From Mucilaginibacter sp. PAMC 26640 (GTDB lineage: Bacteria > Bacteroidota > Bacteroidia > Sphingobacteriales > Sphingobacteriaceae), in the NCBI GenBank assembly GCA_001596135.1, contig CP014773.1, forward strand, positions 2,914,001-2,978,000: a DNA stretch of 64,000 bases, written 5' to 3'. A model generated the notes under the pieces. That model had not been told where the DNA came from and searched no databases. It was given only the letters and a program-made list of their open reading frames with translations. The position numbers and the translations under genes were made by a program. Shown here piece by piece: positions 42,867 to 52,345 of the stretch. Each line of letters starts with the position of its first letter. The first letter of the stretch is position 1.

Positions 42867-45800
42867 ATGGCTGACTGCTACTTAAATAAATATTTTACGG
42901 CTTTGGTAATCCTGATGCTGGCGCTGGCGACAACCGGCCATGCCATGCAACAGGATACGACCGCTAAAAGCATGACCCGCCCCGGCATGGCGGGCGGAAT
43001 TTTGCTGGACGAATATGGTAATGCCTTTAGGGGCGTTAAAATAGCCGTTAAAGGCACGGGGGATACTGTTACAACCGATAAAACCGGGCGCTTCGAAATA
43101 GCTGCAGGTATAAACAGTGTCTTAATCTTTAGGTATCCCAATTACAATGTACGGCAGGTGACTGTAAAGACTAACCAAGAACTGACGGTAAGAATGTTGG
43201 ATACTTACATTAAAGCGCCGGCCACCATTAATGTATTGTATGGTACAGCTAAAGCAAGTAATTTTTTAGGTGCTATCTCAACGGTTTATACCAACCAGCT
43301 CACTACCACGCCCGCAACGCTTTACACTTATGCATTGCCCGGCCAGCTAACCGGGTTGTATACGCAGCAGTTAAGTGGCTTTACCGCCCCGCAGACTACA
43401 GCGCAAACACATGGCGACTTTGTTGGTAACGTGGTGGAGCACAATAACTACTCGGCTAATGATAATACCGAATTTGGTTTATCGCTGCGCGGGCAAACCC
43501 CAATTACGATTATCGATGGTGTGCAGCGGGAAATTTCTTCAATCGATCCGGAAAGTATCGAATCTATATCAGTTTTGAAGGATGGCTTGTCTAACATCCT
43601 GCTGGGGGTGAACAGCTCCAGAGGCGTTATTTTAGTTACCACTAAGCGCGGAACCATTGGCGCGCCTAAGATATCTTTTACCGCACAAACGGGCGTTCAG
43701 CAGCCGTTGGGCCTGCCCACTCCGCTACCGGCCTACCAGTACGCTTATTTATATAACGAAGCCTTGCAGAATGATGGTAAGCCGCCGATTTACAGCGCTG
43801 CAGATTTTGCCGCTTACCGTGACCATACCGACCCTCTCCGCCATCCGGATGTGAATTGGTACAATACCATCCTGCGCAAAAGTTCACCCATGACCAGTTA
43901 TAAGCTGAATGTAAACGGCGGATCGGAAATTGCGCGCTACAGTATCTCTTTAAATTACCTGGACCAGGCCGGTATGTTTAAAACCGACCCCGCAGTAACT
44001 TATAATACCAATAACGAACTGAGCCGCTATATCATCAACTCGGATGTAACCGTTAATGTAACCAAGAAATTTACCGTTGATTTGCAGTTATTTGGCCGCA
44101 TTCAGCAGGGTAATCAGCCTGGCGGGGGTTATGGCAGTATATTAAACCAATTGTATTCAACGCCAAACAATGCCTATCCGGTTCGCAATCCCGACGGATC
44201 ATTTGCCGGTACCACCACCTTCACTAACAACTTATTGGCGCAATCACAGTATTCCGGCTATTTACAGACCAGCAGCAATGACGTGCTGGCCAACCTGGAT
44301 CTGAATTATGATATGAGCAGTATCACCAAAGGTTTAAGCGCTAAAGCCAAAGGCAATCTTTCCTTATCATCGCAGAATGTATTGAATCGCGGTCTTCAGA
44401 ACAATGCTTACACGATCAAGTTAGACAGCACTTATGCAGCCATAGGGGGTCCTGTTTCGCAAAAGAACGATTATTATAACGCAGCTACCGCACGGTATTC
44501 GTTTGCACAACTGGCCCTCAATTACGACAGGACCTTTGGCAAGCACAATTTTACCGGCTTGTTGATGTATGATACCCGTAACGTGAATTTGAACTACGAT
44601 TTAACCAGCGTAACTACCAACGAGGCTTTTAAGGCTGGTTATAACTACGACGGGAAGTATTTTATTGAAGGCGCTGTAAACCGCAGCGGCTATAACCGTT
44701 ACCCCCCAAACAAACAGTTCGGGCTTTTTTACGCCGGCGGCATTGGCTGGCAAATGGCGCAGGAAAATTTTATAAAAGACAACTTTAGCTTTATTAATTC
44801 CTGGAAATGGCGCGCGACCTACGGCCGTACCGGTAATGGTAACGTAGATAATTTCGGCTACTATAACTTTTCGCAAACCTATGGCTCGCCCAACGGCTAC
44901 CAGTACAGTACCGGAACCTTACGGAGCGATGTGCAAGGTATATTCGCTAACGCGCTGGCCAACCCCTATATCACCTGGGAGAAAGCCGATAAGTTTGACG
45001 TTGGTGCAGATATCGAGCTGTTTAGCAACCACTTCAAGATCTCCGCCGATTACTACCGAGACAAATACAAGGGTGTACTGCAGATCCGCGGCAGCAATAT
45101 TGCTTTGCTGGGTATTCCTTATACCGCCGAGAACATTGGTGTAAACTTATACAAGGGCGGCGAATTCACATTAACTTACCAAAACCATATCAATAATTTC
45201 AACTACTTTTTATCGGCTAATGCCTCTATCCAATCAACTAAAATCATCTATAACGATGAGCCGGCTTCACCATATCCCTGGCTGCTGAAAAAAGGGAGCT
45301 CCCTGAGCGCTATTTATGGCTATACCGCACTGGGTTTCTTTAAGGATGCGCAGGATGCGGCCACCAGCGCCACCACGACCGGTTACAGCGCACAAGCGGG
45401 CGATGTGAAATACAAAGACTTGAACAATGATCACATTATCAATCAGTTTGATATTTCGGCCATTGGCGGGCAGAAAGCGCTTGTTTTTTACGGCGCATCT
45501 GCGGGCTTTAATTATAAGGGTTTCAGCCTGAGTATGATTATCCAGGGGCTTGCCAACAGGGAGTTGATGTTCAATAATGCGATGGTCAACCGTTTTGCCG
45601 GGATAGGCTTCCTGGGCTTAACTGCTGCCGGGCAAGGGTATGATAATCTTACTGGTAGGTGGACGCCGGAAACAGCCGCCACGGCAACGCTTCCGCGCCT
45701 GTCGTTAAATAATGCCAATAACACCGCTAATTCAACATTGTATCTCCGTTCGGGCAATTACATCAGGCTGAAAAATGCCGAGATCGGTTATAACCTGCCT

Positions 45801-45962
45801 TACACATGGGCTAAAAAGCTCAGGCTATCGGGTATCAGGGTATTCGCCAACGGCGAGAACCTGGCAACCTTATACGGATATAAGGGCATCGATCCGGAAG
45901 TAAGCAACGGTGCGTATCCAATTCAAAGAGTAGTTAACGCAGGAGTAAGCATCAAGCTTTAA
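42867..45962 (+). CDS. SusC/RagA TonB-dependent transporter (first copy)
   Basis: A 1031-residue outer-membrane transporter that imports oligosaccharides with energy from TonB. Signal peptide about 1-27 (ends TTGHAM). A carboxypeptidase-D-like regulatory domain follows (about 45-115; GGILLDEYGNAFRGVKI). The plug carries LRGQTPITIIDGVQREISSI and VNSSRGVILVTTKRG (SusC signature), and the 22-strand barrel follows. It ends ...VVNAGVSIKL. It is 27 bp before a SusD gene, the canonical SusC-SusD order. Confidence 0.96.
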   Translation: MADCYLNKYFTALVILMLALATTGHAMQQDTTAKSMTRPGMAGGILLDEYGNAFRGVKIAVKGTGDTVTTDKTGRFEIAAGINSVLIFRYPNYNVRQVTVKTNQELTVRMLDTYIKAPATINVLYGTAKASNFLGAISTVYTNQLTTTPATLYTYALPGQLTGLYTQQLSGFTAPQTTAQTHGDFVGNVVEHNNYSANDNTEFGLSLRGQTPITIIDGVQREISSIDPESIESISVLKDGLSNILLGVNSSRGVILVTTKRGTIGAPKISFTAQTGVQQPLGLPTPLPAYQYAYLYNEALQNDGKPPIYSAADFAAYRDHTDPLRHPDVNWYNTILRKSSPMTSYKLNVNGGSEIARYSISLNYLDQAGMFKTDPAVTYNTNNELSRYIINSDVTVNVTKKFTVDLQLFGRIQQGNQPGGGYGSILNQLYSTPNNAYPVRNPDGSFAGTTTFTNNLLAQSQYSGYLQTSSNDVLANLDLNYDMSSITKGLSAKAKGNLSLSSQNVLNRGLQNNAYTIKLDSTYAAIGGPVSQKNDYYNAATARYSFAQLALNYDRTFGKHNFTGLLMYDTRNVNLNYDLTSVTTNEAFKAGYNYDGKYFIEGAVNRSGYNRYPPNKQFGLFYAGGIGWQMAQENFIKDNFSFINSWKWRATYGRTGNGNVDNFGYYNFSQTYGSPNGYQYSTGTLRSDVQGIFANALANPYITWEKADKFDVGADIELFSNHFKISADYYRDKYKGVLQIRGSNIALLGIPYTAENIGVNLYKGGEFTLTYQNHINNFNYFLSANASIQSTKIIYNDEPASPYPWLLKKGSSLSAIYGYTALGFFKDAQDAATSATTTGYSAQAGDVKYKDLNNDHIINQFDISAIGGQKALVFYGASAGFNYKGFSLSMIIQGLANRELMFNNAMVNRFAGIGFLGLTAAGQGYDNLTGRWTPETAATATLPRLSLNNANNTANSTLYLRSGNYIRLKNAEIGYNLPYTWAKKLRLSGIRVFANGENLATLYGYKGIDPEVSNGAYPIQRVVNAGVSIKL

Positions 45963-45988
45963 TTTTTTGCCATCATAAACATACGATC

Positions 45989-47698
45989 ATGAAAAATTAT
46001 AAAAATATTATAGCGGTCCTGGCACTGATAATCATGGCAATAGCCGGCTGCAAAAAATACGAACAGTTTCCCGTGGATAAGGTAGGATTGTCGCATGTAT
46101 TCGACAGTAAGGACTCTGCCGGTGTAAGCGCCCAAAAGTATCTCTACGGCATTTACTCCGTGTTAAAGAATGGCCATAACCGGGTATCAGGCGATTATTT
46201 GGACGCAGCTGGAGATGATGCCATTTCATCCGCATCAGGCCCTACCAATGTGGCCACAATATTATCTACCGCCTCTTACAATTCTTACACCATCCCTGCA
46301 GACGAAAACCTTTGGGCAACTTATTACGCCGGGATCCGCCAGGCAAACGAGTTTGTAAACAACATTGATGTAGTACCCGTACTGGCTAAATACAACAATT
46401 ACTCCATGAAGTACGTGTGGAAAAGCGAAGCGCGCTTTTTAAGGGCGATGTTTTATTTTGAACTGATTAAACGATATGGCGGTGTGCCGCTGATCGGTAA
46501 TAAAGTTTTCACCATCAACGATGATGTATCGCTGCCAAGAAACTCTTTCGACGATTGCGTAAAATACATTGTAAGTGAATGTGATGCCATAAAGGATACG
46601 ATGCTGGTTTATCCGGTAGCGGACCCCAATTCAGATAGCCACCGGCCAACAAAGGGAACGGCCCTTGCGTTGAAAGCCAAGGTGCTTTTATACGCGGCCA
46701 GCCCCTTATTTAACGGAGGAAACATAGACCCGACCAACACCCTGACTGGTTATACCGGCTTTAGTGCCGACCGTTGGGCAGCTGCAGCGCAGGCCGCTAA
46801 AGATGTAATGAATTTGGGTACTTATGCGCTTTTAGATAATTACAAGGATATTTTCCTCACGCAGAATAATTCGGAGACCATTTTCTTTAGGCAGGGTGGT
46901 ACCGGGAACGGCATAGAAACGGCTAATGGCCCGGTAGGTTTTACCGGCGCTACCGGTAAGGGCGCTACCAGCCCTACACAAGAATTTGTGAATTCCTTCC
47001 CGATGGCAAACGGACTGGCGATTACGGATGCGGCATCAGGCTTTGATAGCAATAAGCCGGATGATAATCGTGATCCAAGGCTTACTTACAACGTCATATA
47101 CAATGGTGCGCAATGGCTTAACACACAGATCCAAACATTTGAGGGTGGCCAAAGCAAACCTAACACGGCTTTACAGCAAACTAAAACGGGGTACTATCTG
47201 CGTAAGTTCATGGGCAACTTTGAGAATACCAACACCTACAGTTCGCACAATTCCGACTGGGTAATTTTACGCTATGCAGATATCATACTGGCTTATGCAG
47301 AGGCTCAAAATGAAGCGGCAGGTGCAACGCCGGATGTATACAGCGCATTAGGCAGCATCAGGAAACGCGCTGGCATTACAGCCGGCACAGGCGGTTTATA
47401 TGGTTTGAAGGCCGGCATGACGAAAGACGAAATGCGTACAGCTATCCAGAATGAGCGCAGGGTAGAACTTGGGTTTGAAGAAAGCCGCTACTGGGATATT
47501 CGCCGCTGGAAAATAGCCGAAACCGTAATGAATCAGCCACGCTTAGGTGTAAGTATTGTAAAGATCGGATCGGGCTTTAACTATAACCCGCTTACGGCAC
47601 TGGCTACCCAGTTTGTTGCCCCAAAAATGTACTTGTACCCGGTACCATACGATGAGGTACAAAAAAACCCTAATATGAAACAAAACCCCGGATGGTAA
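45989..47698 (+). CDS. SusD/RagB outer-membrane lipoprotein (second copy)
   Basis: A 569-residue SusD-family protein, the likely partner of the SusC directly before it. Lipobox MAIAGCKK (Cys21). Family segments: SEARFLRAMFYFELIKRYGGVPLIG, LALKAKVLLYAASPLFNGG, and the C-terminal RNERRVELGFEE-like QNERRVELGFEESRYWDIRRWK. It ends in NPNMKQNPGW, the usual SusD terminus. It lies between two SusC genes (27 and 38 bp gaps). Confidence 0.96.
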   Translation: MKNYKNIIAVLALIIMAIAGCKKYEQFPVDKVGLSHVFDSKDSAGVSAQKYLYGIYSVLKNGHNRVSGDYLDAAGDDAISSASGPTNVATILSTASYNSYTIPADENLWATYYAGIRQANEFVNNIDVVPVLAKYNNYSMKYVWKSEARFLRAMFYFELIKRYGGVPLIGNKVFTINDDVSLPRNSFDDCVKYIVSECDAIKDTMLVYPVADPNSDSHRPTKGTALALKAKVLLYAASPLFNGGNIDPTNTLTGYTGFSADRWAAAAQAAKDVMNLGTYALLDNYKDIFLTQNNSETIFFRQGGTGNGIETANGPVGFTGATGKGATSPTQEFVNSFPMANGLAITDAASGFDSNKPDDNRDPRLTYNVIYNGAQWLNTQIQTFEGGQSKPNTALQQTKTGYYLRKFMGNFENTNTYSSHNSDWVILRYADIILAYAEAQNEAAGATPDVYSALGSIRKRAGITAGTGGLYGLKAGMTKDEMRTAIQNERRVELGFEESRYWDIRRWKIAETVMNQPRLGVSIVKIGSGFNYNPLTALATQFVAPKMYLYPVPYDEVQKNPNMKQNPGW

Positions 47699-47736
47699 TT
47701 CCTCAGGATCAATTAAACTAAATTAATTAAGCAGTT

Positions 47737-50700
47737 ATGAGAAAAATAATACTTTTCTTTCAAATAATACTTGCATTGCTACCGGCGGCACTGTATGCTC
47801 AAAGTACAACTATTACGGGTAAGGTACGTGATCTTACGGGTGCATTACCCGGTGTATCCGTTGTTGAAAAAGGATTTGCTACCAATGGCGCTATCGCTGA
47901 TGTTAACGGTAAATTCAGCCTCACGCTAAGGGGAGAAAGCAGGGTGGTGGTAGTCCGGTTTATCGGTTACATTACCCAGGAGGTAAAAGTAACCCTTGGA
48001 AAACCCTTGGATATTATACTGCAAACCAGCACTAATGGCCTGGATGAGGTATCGGTAGTGGCTTATGGTACCCGTAAACGTATTACCACCACAGGTTCGG
48101 TAAGTTCTATATCTGCCAGCGAAATACGCACGGTACCTACGGCCAACGTGCAAAATGCCCTAACCGGTAAGTTGCCGGGCTTCTTTTCCCAACAGGGATC
48201 CGGGCAGCCGGGTAAGGATGCATCAGATTTTTATATACGTGGGGTAAGTTCGCTGAATCCCGATGGTAATAAGCCGCTGATCATCGTGGATGATATCGAG
48301 TACAATTATGATCAACTGCAGCAGATCAATGTAAACGAAATCGAAAGCATTTCCATCCTGAAGGATGCATCCAATACGGCTGTATATGGTATTAAAGGGG
48401 CCAACGGAGTGTTGGTCGTAACCACCCGCCGCGGTAAATCCGGCATACCCAAAATAAATTTGAGGGTTGAAGGGGGGATGGCGGAGCCTACAAAAAAACC
48501 GGTATTTCTAGATTCGTACAACTCTGCGCTGCTAATTAACGAGGCACAGAAGAACGACGGGCTGCAGCAGTCCTTTACGCAGTCGGATCTGGATCATTTT
48601 AAAAACAATGATGACCCGTACGGCCATCCTAATGTGAACTGGTACGAAAAGGTTTTTAAGAATCAAACCTTCCAATCTAATGCCAACCTTGATATCTCGG
48701 GCGGGACCAATGCGCTGAAATATTTTGTATCAGGAGGAGCCTTAAACCAGGGCGGTTTGGTGCGCGACTTTGCCGACCCCCAAAGTTTGGTAAATACCAA
48801 CTATTATTTCCGGAGATACAACTTCCGCTCTAACCTGGATCTGAAAGCTAACAAGACGCTTGATCTGCGTTTGGATGTAACCACCCGTTTCTCCGATCTG
48901 AATCAGCCCTATAATCAAAATGCGGTTGGTGAGGTTTATAACTTTACTAAACAGACACCTTTTACCGCGCCCTATTTAAATCCGAACGGTACTTACAGCT
49001 ATGCCTATTCAAATTTTAACCCCGATCACCTGCCAACGCTGAATGCCAGGCTGGCAACCGGAGGTTACCAGCATTCCCGCCGTACGGATTTTAATTTCCT
49101 TTTCGGTGCAAATCAAAAACTGGATGCCATTACCGATGGGCTAACTGCAACGTTGCGGGTAGCGTATTCCAGTATTGAGCAATATACCAAACAGATCTTT
49201 AATGGAGGTATCCCCGCTTATCACTATGACCCCATAGCCGATAGTTATGCACTTAGGCCCGGTGCTACTTACGTTTACGATACTTATGCTTTAACCGGTA
49301 ATACCGATATCAACACCAACAATTATAACTTACAAGCCTATTTAAATTATGACAGAAGTTTTAGTAATACCCATCACTTCTCTGGCCTGTTGTTATTTAA
49401 CCAAACATCAAATACCTTATTTGCGTATCCCTTATTAACCGGCGATCTGGTAGGTGTGCCGCAGAAATTCAGGGGCGTATCGGGCCGGGCCAGTTACGAT
49501 TACAAACAAAAGTATCTGATAGATTTCAACGTGGCGTATAACGGTACCGACCGTTTCGCGGCAGATCATCGTTACGGTGTATTTCCGGCTGTCAGTCTGG
49601 GCTACAACCTGGCTAAAGAATCTTTTTTTGCAAAGGCATTGCCCATGTTCAGTTTATTTAAACTGCGTGGCAGCTACGGCATAGTGGGATCTGATGCAGC
49701 GCCAGGCAACCGTTACGTATACAACCAGGTTTATAACACAGGCGGAGGTTATAACTTTGGCCAAACCCAGCAGCCCTACGGATCCATTTACGAAGGATCT
49801 TTAGGTAACCCTAATGTGGTATGGGAACGTGCCCGTAAGCTGGATATAGGTTTGGATATGAATTTATTTAAAGACAAAATTTCGGTAACGGTTGATTATT
49901 TCCACGATATCCGCTTAGACCAGTTAATTACTCCGGGCAGTACACCATTGATATTAGGGGTTGGCCTGCCTGCGGTAAACATCGGGAAAACCCGCAACCA
50001 GGGTTTCGACGGCAGCATTAGCTACCACAGTAACATTGGCGGCTTTCAATACAATGCAGGTTTGGTGTTCTCATACGCCAAAAACAAGATCTTGTATATG
50101 GATGAGGCGTCACCGGCTTACCCGTACCTGGCGCAAACCGGCCAGTCAATCGGCCAGCAATTCGGTTACCATTCGCTGGGGTATTATACAGCGGCCGACA
50201 TTGCTTCAATTCCTGCTTATAAAGCAGCCCATGAGGGCTCTAATGCGGGTAACCCGGTTGCAGTACCGGATAATGGAATTCCGCTACAACCCGGCGACTT
50301 GCGTTATCAGGATTTAAATGGCGACGGTATCATCAATGTATTTGATAAACGCGCAATTGGAAATCCAAACCTGCCCAATACCATTTTAGGCTTGTCATTA
50401 CAGGGGGTGTATAAAGGCTTCAGCGTGAGTGTATTATTCCAGGGTTCATTCAATTATAGCTTTGCCGTTTTGGGTACAGGTATCGAGCCGTTCCAGAGCC
50501 AGTTTCAGCCAATTCACCAGGAGCGCTGGACGCCGGAAACCGCGACTACAGCCAACTTCCCCCGTTTAGGTTTAAACCCTACATCGGTAAACAGCCCAAC
50601 AGCTTACTTCAGCGATTACTGGCTGATCAACGCGTACTATATCCGGTTAAAAACGGTTGATATCGGTTACCAGTTGCCAAATAAATTATTGCCATTTAAA

Positions 50701-50856
50701 ATAAGCAATGCGCGTGTGTATATGAGTGCTTACAACTTGCTGACTTTTAATAATTACAAGAAATATCAGCAGGATCCGGAAATTTCCACCAACACGGCGG
50801 GGGATGCTTACATCAACCAGCGTGTCATCAATCTGGGGATCCAGCTAGGCTTTTAG
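47737..50856 (+). CDS. SusC/RagA TonB-dependent transporter (second copy)
   Basis: A 1039-residue outer-membrane transporter. Signal peptide about 1-21 (ends LYAQS), regulatory domain TITGKVRDLTGALPGVSVVEKG, then the linker LDEVSVVAYGTRKR and plug with IRGVSSLNPDGNKPLIIVDD and GIKGANGVLVVTTRRGK. It belongs to the more standard SusC type; the copy at 42867 lacks the VVxGYGT-like linker in this form. No SusD follows it, so it may work with the SusD at 39544 or share the one at 45989. A terminator follows. Confidence 0.96.
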   Translation: MRKIILFFQIILALLPAALYAQSTTITGKVRDLTGALPGVSVVEKGFATNGAIADVNGKFSLTLRGESRVVVVRFIGYITQEVKVTLGKPLDIILQTSTNGLDEVSVVAYGTRKRITTTGSVSSISASEIRTVPTANVQNALTGKLPGFFSQQGSGQPGKDASDFYIRGVSSLNPDGNKPLIIVDDIEYNYDQLQQINVNEIESISILKDASNTAVYGIKGANGVLVVTTRRGKSGIPKINLRVEGGMAEPTKKPVFLDSYNSALLINEAQKNDGLQQSFTQSDLDHFKNNDDPYGHPNVNWYEKVFKNQTFQSNANLDISGGTNALKYFVSGGALNQGGLVRDFADPQSLVNTNYYFRRYNFRSNLDLKANKTLDLRLDVTTRFSDLNQPYNQNAVGEVYNFTKQTPFTAPYLNPNGTYSYAYSNFNPDHLPTLNARLATGGYQHSRRTDFNFLFGANQKLDAITDGLTATLRVAYSSIEQYTKQIFNGGIPAYHYDPIADSYALRPGATYVYDTYALTGNTDINTNNYNLQAYLNYDRSFSNTHHFSGLLLFNQTSNTLFAYPLLTGDLVGVPQKFRGVSGRASYDYKQKYLIDFNVAYNGTDRFAADHRYGVFPAVSLGYNLAKESFFAKALPMFSLFKLRGSYGIVGSDAAPGNRYVYNQVYNTGGGYNFGQTQQPYGSIYEGSLGNPNVVWERARKLDIGLDMNLFKDKISVTVDYFHDIRLDQLITPGSTPLILGVGLPAVNIGKTRNQGFDGSISYHSNIGGFQYNAGLVFSYAKNKILYMDEASPAYPYLAQTGQSIGQQFGYHSLGYYTAADIASIPAYKAAHEGSNAGNPVAVPDNGIPLQPGDLRYQDLNGDGIINVFDKRAIGNPNLPNTILGLSLQGVYKGFSVSVLFQGSFNYSFAVLGTGIEPFQSQFQPIHQERWTPETATTANFPRLGLNPTSVNSPTAYFSDYWLINAYYIRLKTVDIGYQLPNKLLPFKISNARVYMSAYNLLTFNNYKKYQQDPEISTNTAGDAYINQRVINLGIQLGF

Positions 50857-50877
50857 TAAGTTTTAAATCAAGTGTTA

Positions 50878-50914
50878 AGGGTTAGCGTTAGTAGCGCTAG
50901 CCCTTTGTTATTTT
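50878..50914 (+). terminator. Terminator of the SusC-SusD-SusC unit
   Basis: AGGGTTAGCG (50878-50887) pairs with CGCTAGCCCT (50895-50904, one G-U pair), followed by TTGTTATTTT. Confidence 0.8.
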
Positions 50915-50984
50915 AAATGTCGAAAAGGCAGGGGTAAGCAAACAAAGTCAAGACAGCGGCTGAATTTGTTCAGGATGGCACAAT

Positions 50985-51034
50985 GTTCGGGCATGTTCGG
51001 GCATGTTCGGGCATGTTCGGGCTTGTTCGGGGTG
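50985..51034. repeat. 10-bp tandem repeat array, locus 3
   Basis: Three units GTTCGGGCAT, one GTTCGGGCTT and a degenerate GTTCGGGGTG in perfect 10-bp register. Same family as the arrays at 1651 and 22299. Confidence 0.95.
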
Positions 51035-51071
51035 GTTTACAAATGGCCGGAATGCGAACGCGAACACCACC
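51031..51071. repeat. Hairpin after decamer array, locus 3
   Basis: GGTGGT (51031-51036) pairs with ACCACC (51066-51071). Against locus 2 (GGCTGT with ACAGCC) two stem positions changed on both sides and pairing is kept. Both right arms are preceded by GCGA. Confidence 0.6.
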
Positions 51072-51142
51072 TGGTATGGCCCCGCTTGCATTGACACCTA
51101 TAGGAACACTATATTTCTCGGTCCATTTTATACATTAGCAAT

Positions 51143-52318
51143 ATGTTTCCTACAATAGGCGATCTTGTTTACTACATGTTCGGGGTAAGGTTTACCTTCC
51201 CGGTGCAAACGTTGGGTTTCTTTATTACCCTGTCGTTTTTGCTGGCATATTTGGTGTTTACATCGGAGTTTAAGCGGTATGAAAAAGACGGGAAAATTCA
51301 ATCCTTCAAGCAGAAGGTGCTGGTACGGCAACCCGTTACCCTGATAGATTTGCTGGTTAATTTTGCGCTGGGCTTTGCCTTCGGGTTTAAGGTGATTGGG
51401 GTAGCTTTCCAATTCGCCCATTTTCAGTCTGACCCCAGGGGGTATCTGCTATCTGGAGAAGGCAATTGGGTGGCAGGTTTATTGGCAGGTTCAGCTTTTG
51501 CTGCCTGGGCATATCTAGACCGAAAAAAGCACGCCTTACCACAGCCAAAACTAGTGGAACAAACCCGTCACCCATACCAGTTGATGGGGCTTATCGTATT
51601 CAGTGTAGGTTTCTTTGGCTTCATCGGCGCAAAGCTTTTTGATGCTGCCGAGCATGTCGATCTGTTAATGGCCGATCCGATCCGCACTATTTTCTCAACC
51701 AATGGCTATGCCTATTACGGGGGATTGATCTTCGGCGCACTTACCTATCTGTATATCGGCTACCGGCACGGTATGGCACAGGTGCATTTAGCGGATATCG
51801 GCTCGCCGGGCATGATGCTGGCATATGGCATTGGCCGTATTGGCTGCCAGCTTTCCGGAGATGGCGATTGGGGGATTGTTAACCCCTATACTCAACCCGG
51901 CTGGCTTGGCTGGCTGCCCAATTGGATGTGGGCGTTCAAATATCCACACAATGCCATCAACGCCGGCATCTCCATTCCCGGCTGTACCGGTAATTATTGT
52001 AACCAACTGGTAAACGCCGTATACCCAACCCCGTTTTATGAGTTAACACTCTGCATAGCTATGTTTTTGGTGATGTGGGCAGCTCGGCGCAATATTAAAA
52101 TACCGGGATTAATGTTTTCTATCTACCTCATCCTTAATGGTGGAGAACGGTTTTTGATAGAACATATCCGGATAAATTTTTATTACCGCTTTTTAGGCTT
52201 TACATTTACACAAGCAGAATTATTAGGCGGCTTGATGTTGCTTGGCGGACTGGTGGGTGTTACGATCATTCTCGTTAAGCGTTACAAAAAGCCGGGCCGG
52301 GAATCTGCATCATCCTGA
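51143..52318 (+). CDS. lgt: Prolipoprotein diacylglyceryl transferase
   Basis: A 391-residue polytopic inner-membrane enzyme that moves diacylglycerol from phosphatidylglycerol to the lipobox Cys of prolipoproteins. The Lgt signature GRIGCQLSGDGDWG is present, as is YAYYGGLIFGAL upstream. Near the end NGGERFLIEHIRIN carries the conserved Arg/Glu. Longer than E. coli Lgt (291) by an N-terminal extension and an insert, as seen in Bacteroidota. It sits between glycan genes that encode several lipoproteins; it may be a second copy of a housekeeping gene. No LacI-type operator directly before it. Confidence 0.93.
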   Translation: MFPTIGDLVYYMFGVRFTFPVQTLGFFITLSFLLAYLVFTSEFKRYEKDGKIQSFKQKVLVRQPVTLIDLLVNFALGFAFGFKVIGVAFQFAHFQSDPRGYLLSGEGNWVAGLLAGSAFAAWAYLDRKKHALPQPKLVEQTRHPYQLMGLIVFSVGFFGFIGAKLFDAAEHVDLLMADPIRTIFSTNGYAYYGGLIFGALTYLYIGYRHGMAQVHLADIGSPGMMLAYGIGRIGCQLSGDGDWGIVNPYTQPGWLGWLPNWMWAFKYPHNAINAGISIPGCTGNYCNQLVNAVYPTPFYELTLCIAMFLVMWAARRNIKIPGLMFSIYLILNGGERFLIEHIRINFYYRFLGFTFTQAELLGGLMLLGGLVGVTIILVKRYKKPGRESASS

Positions 52319-52345
52319 TTAAATAAAATTATTAATTTCCCCCTG

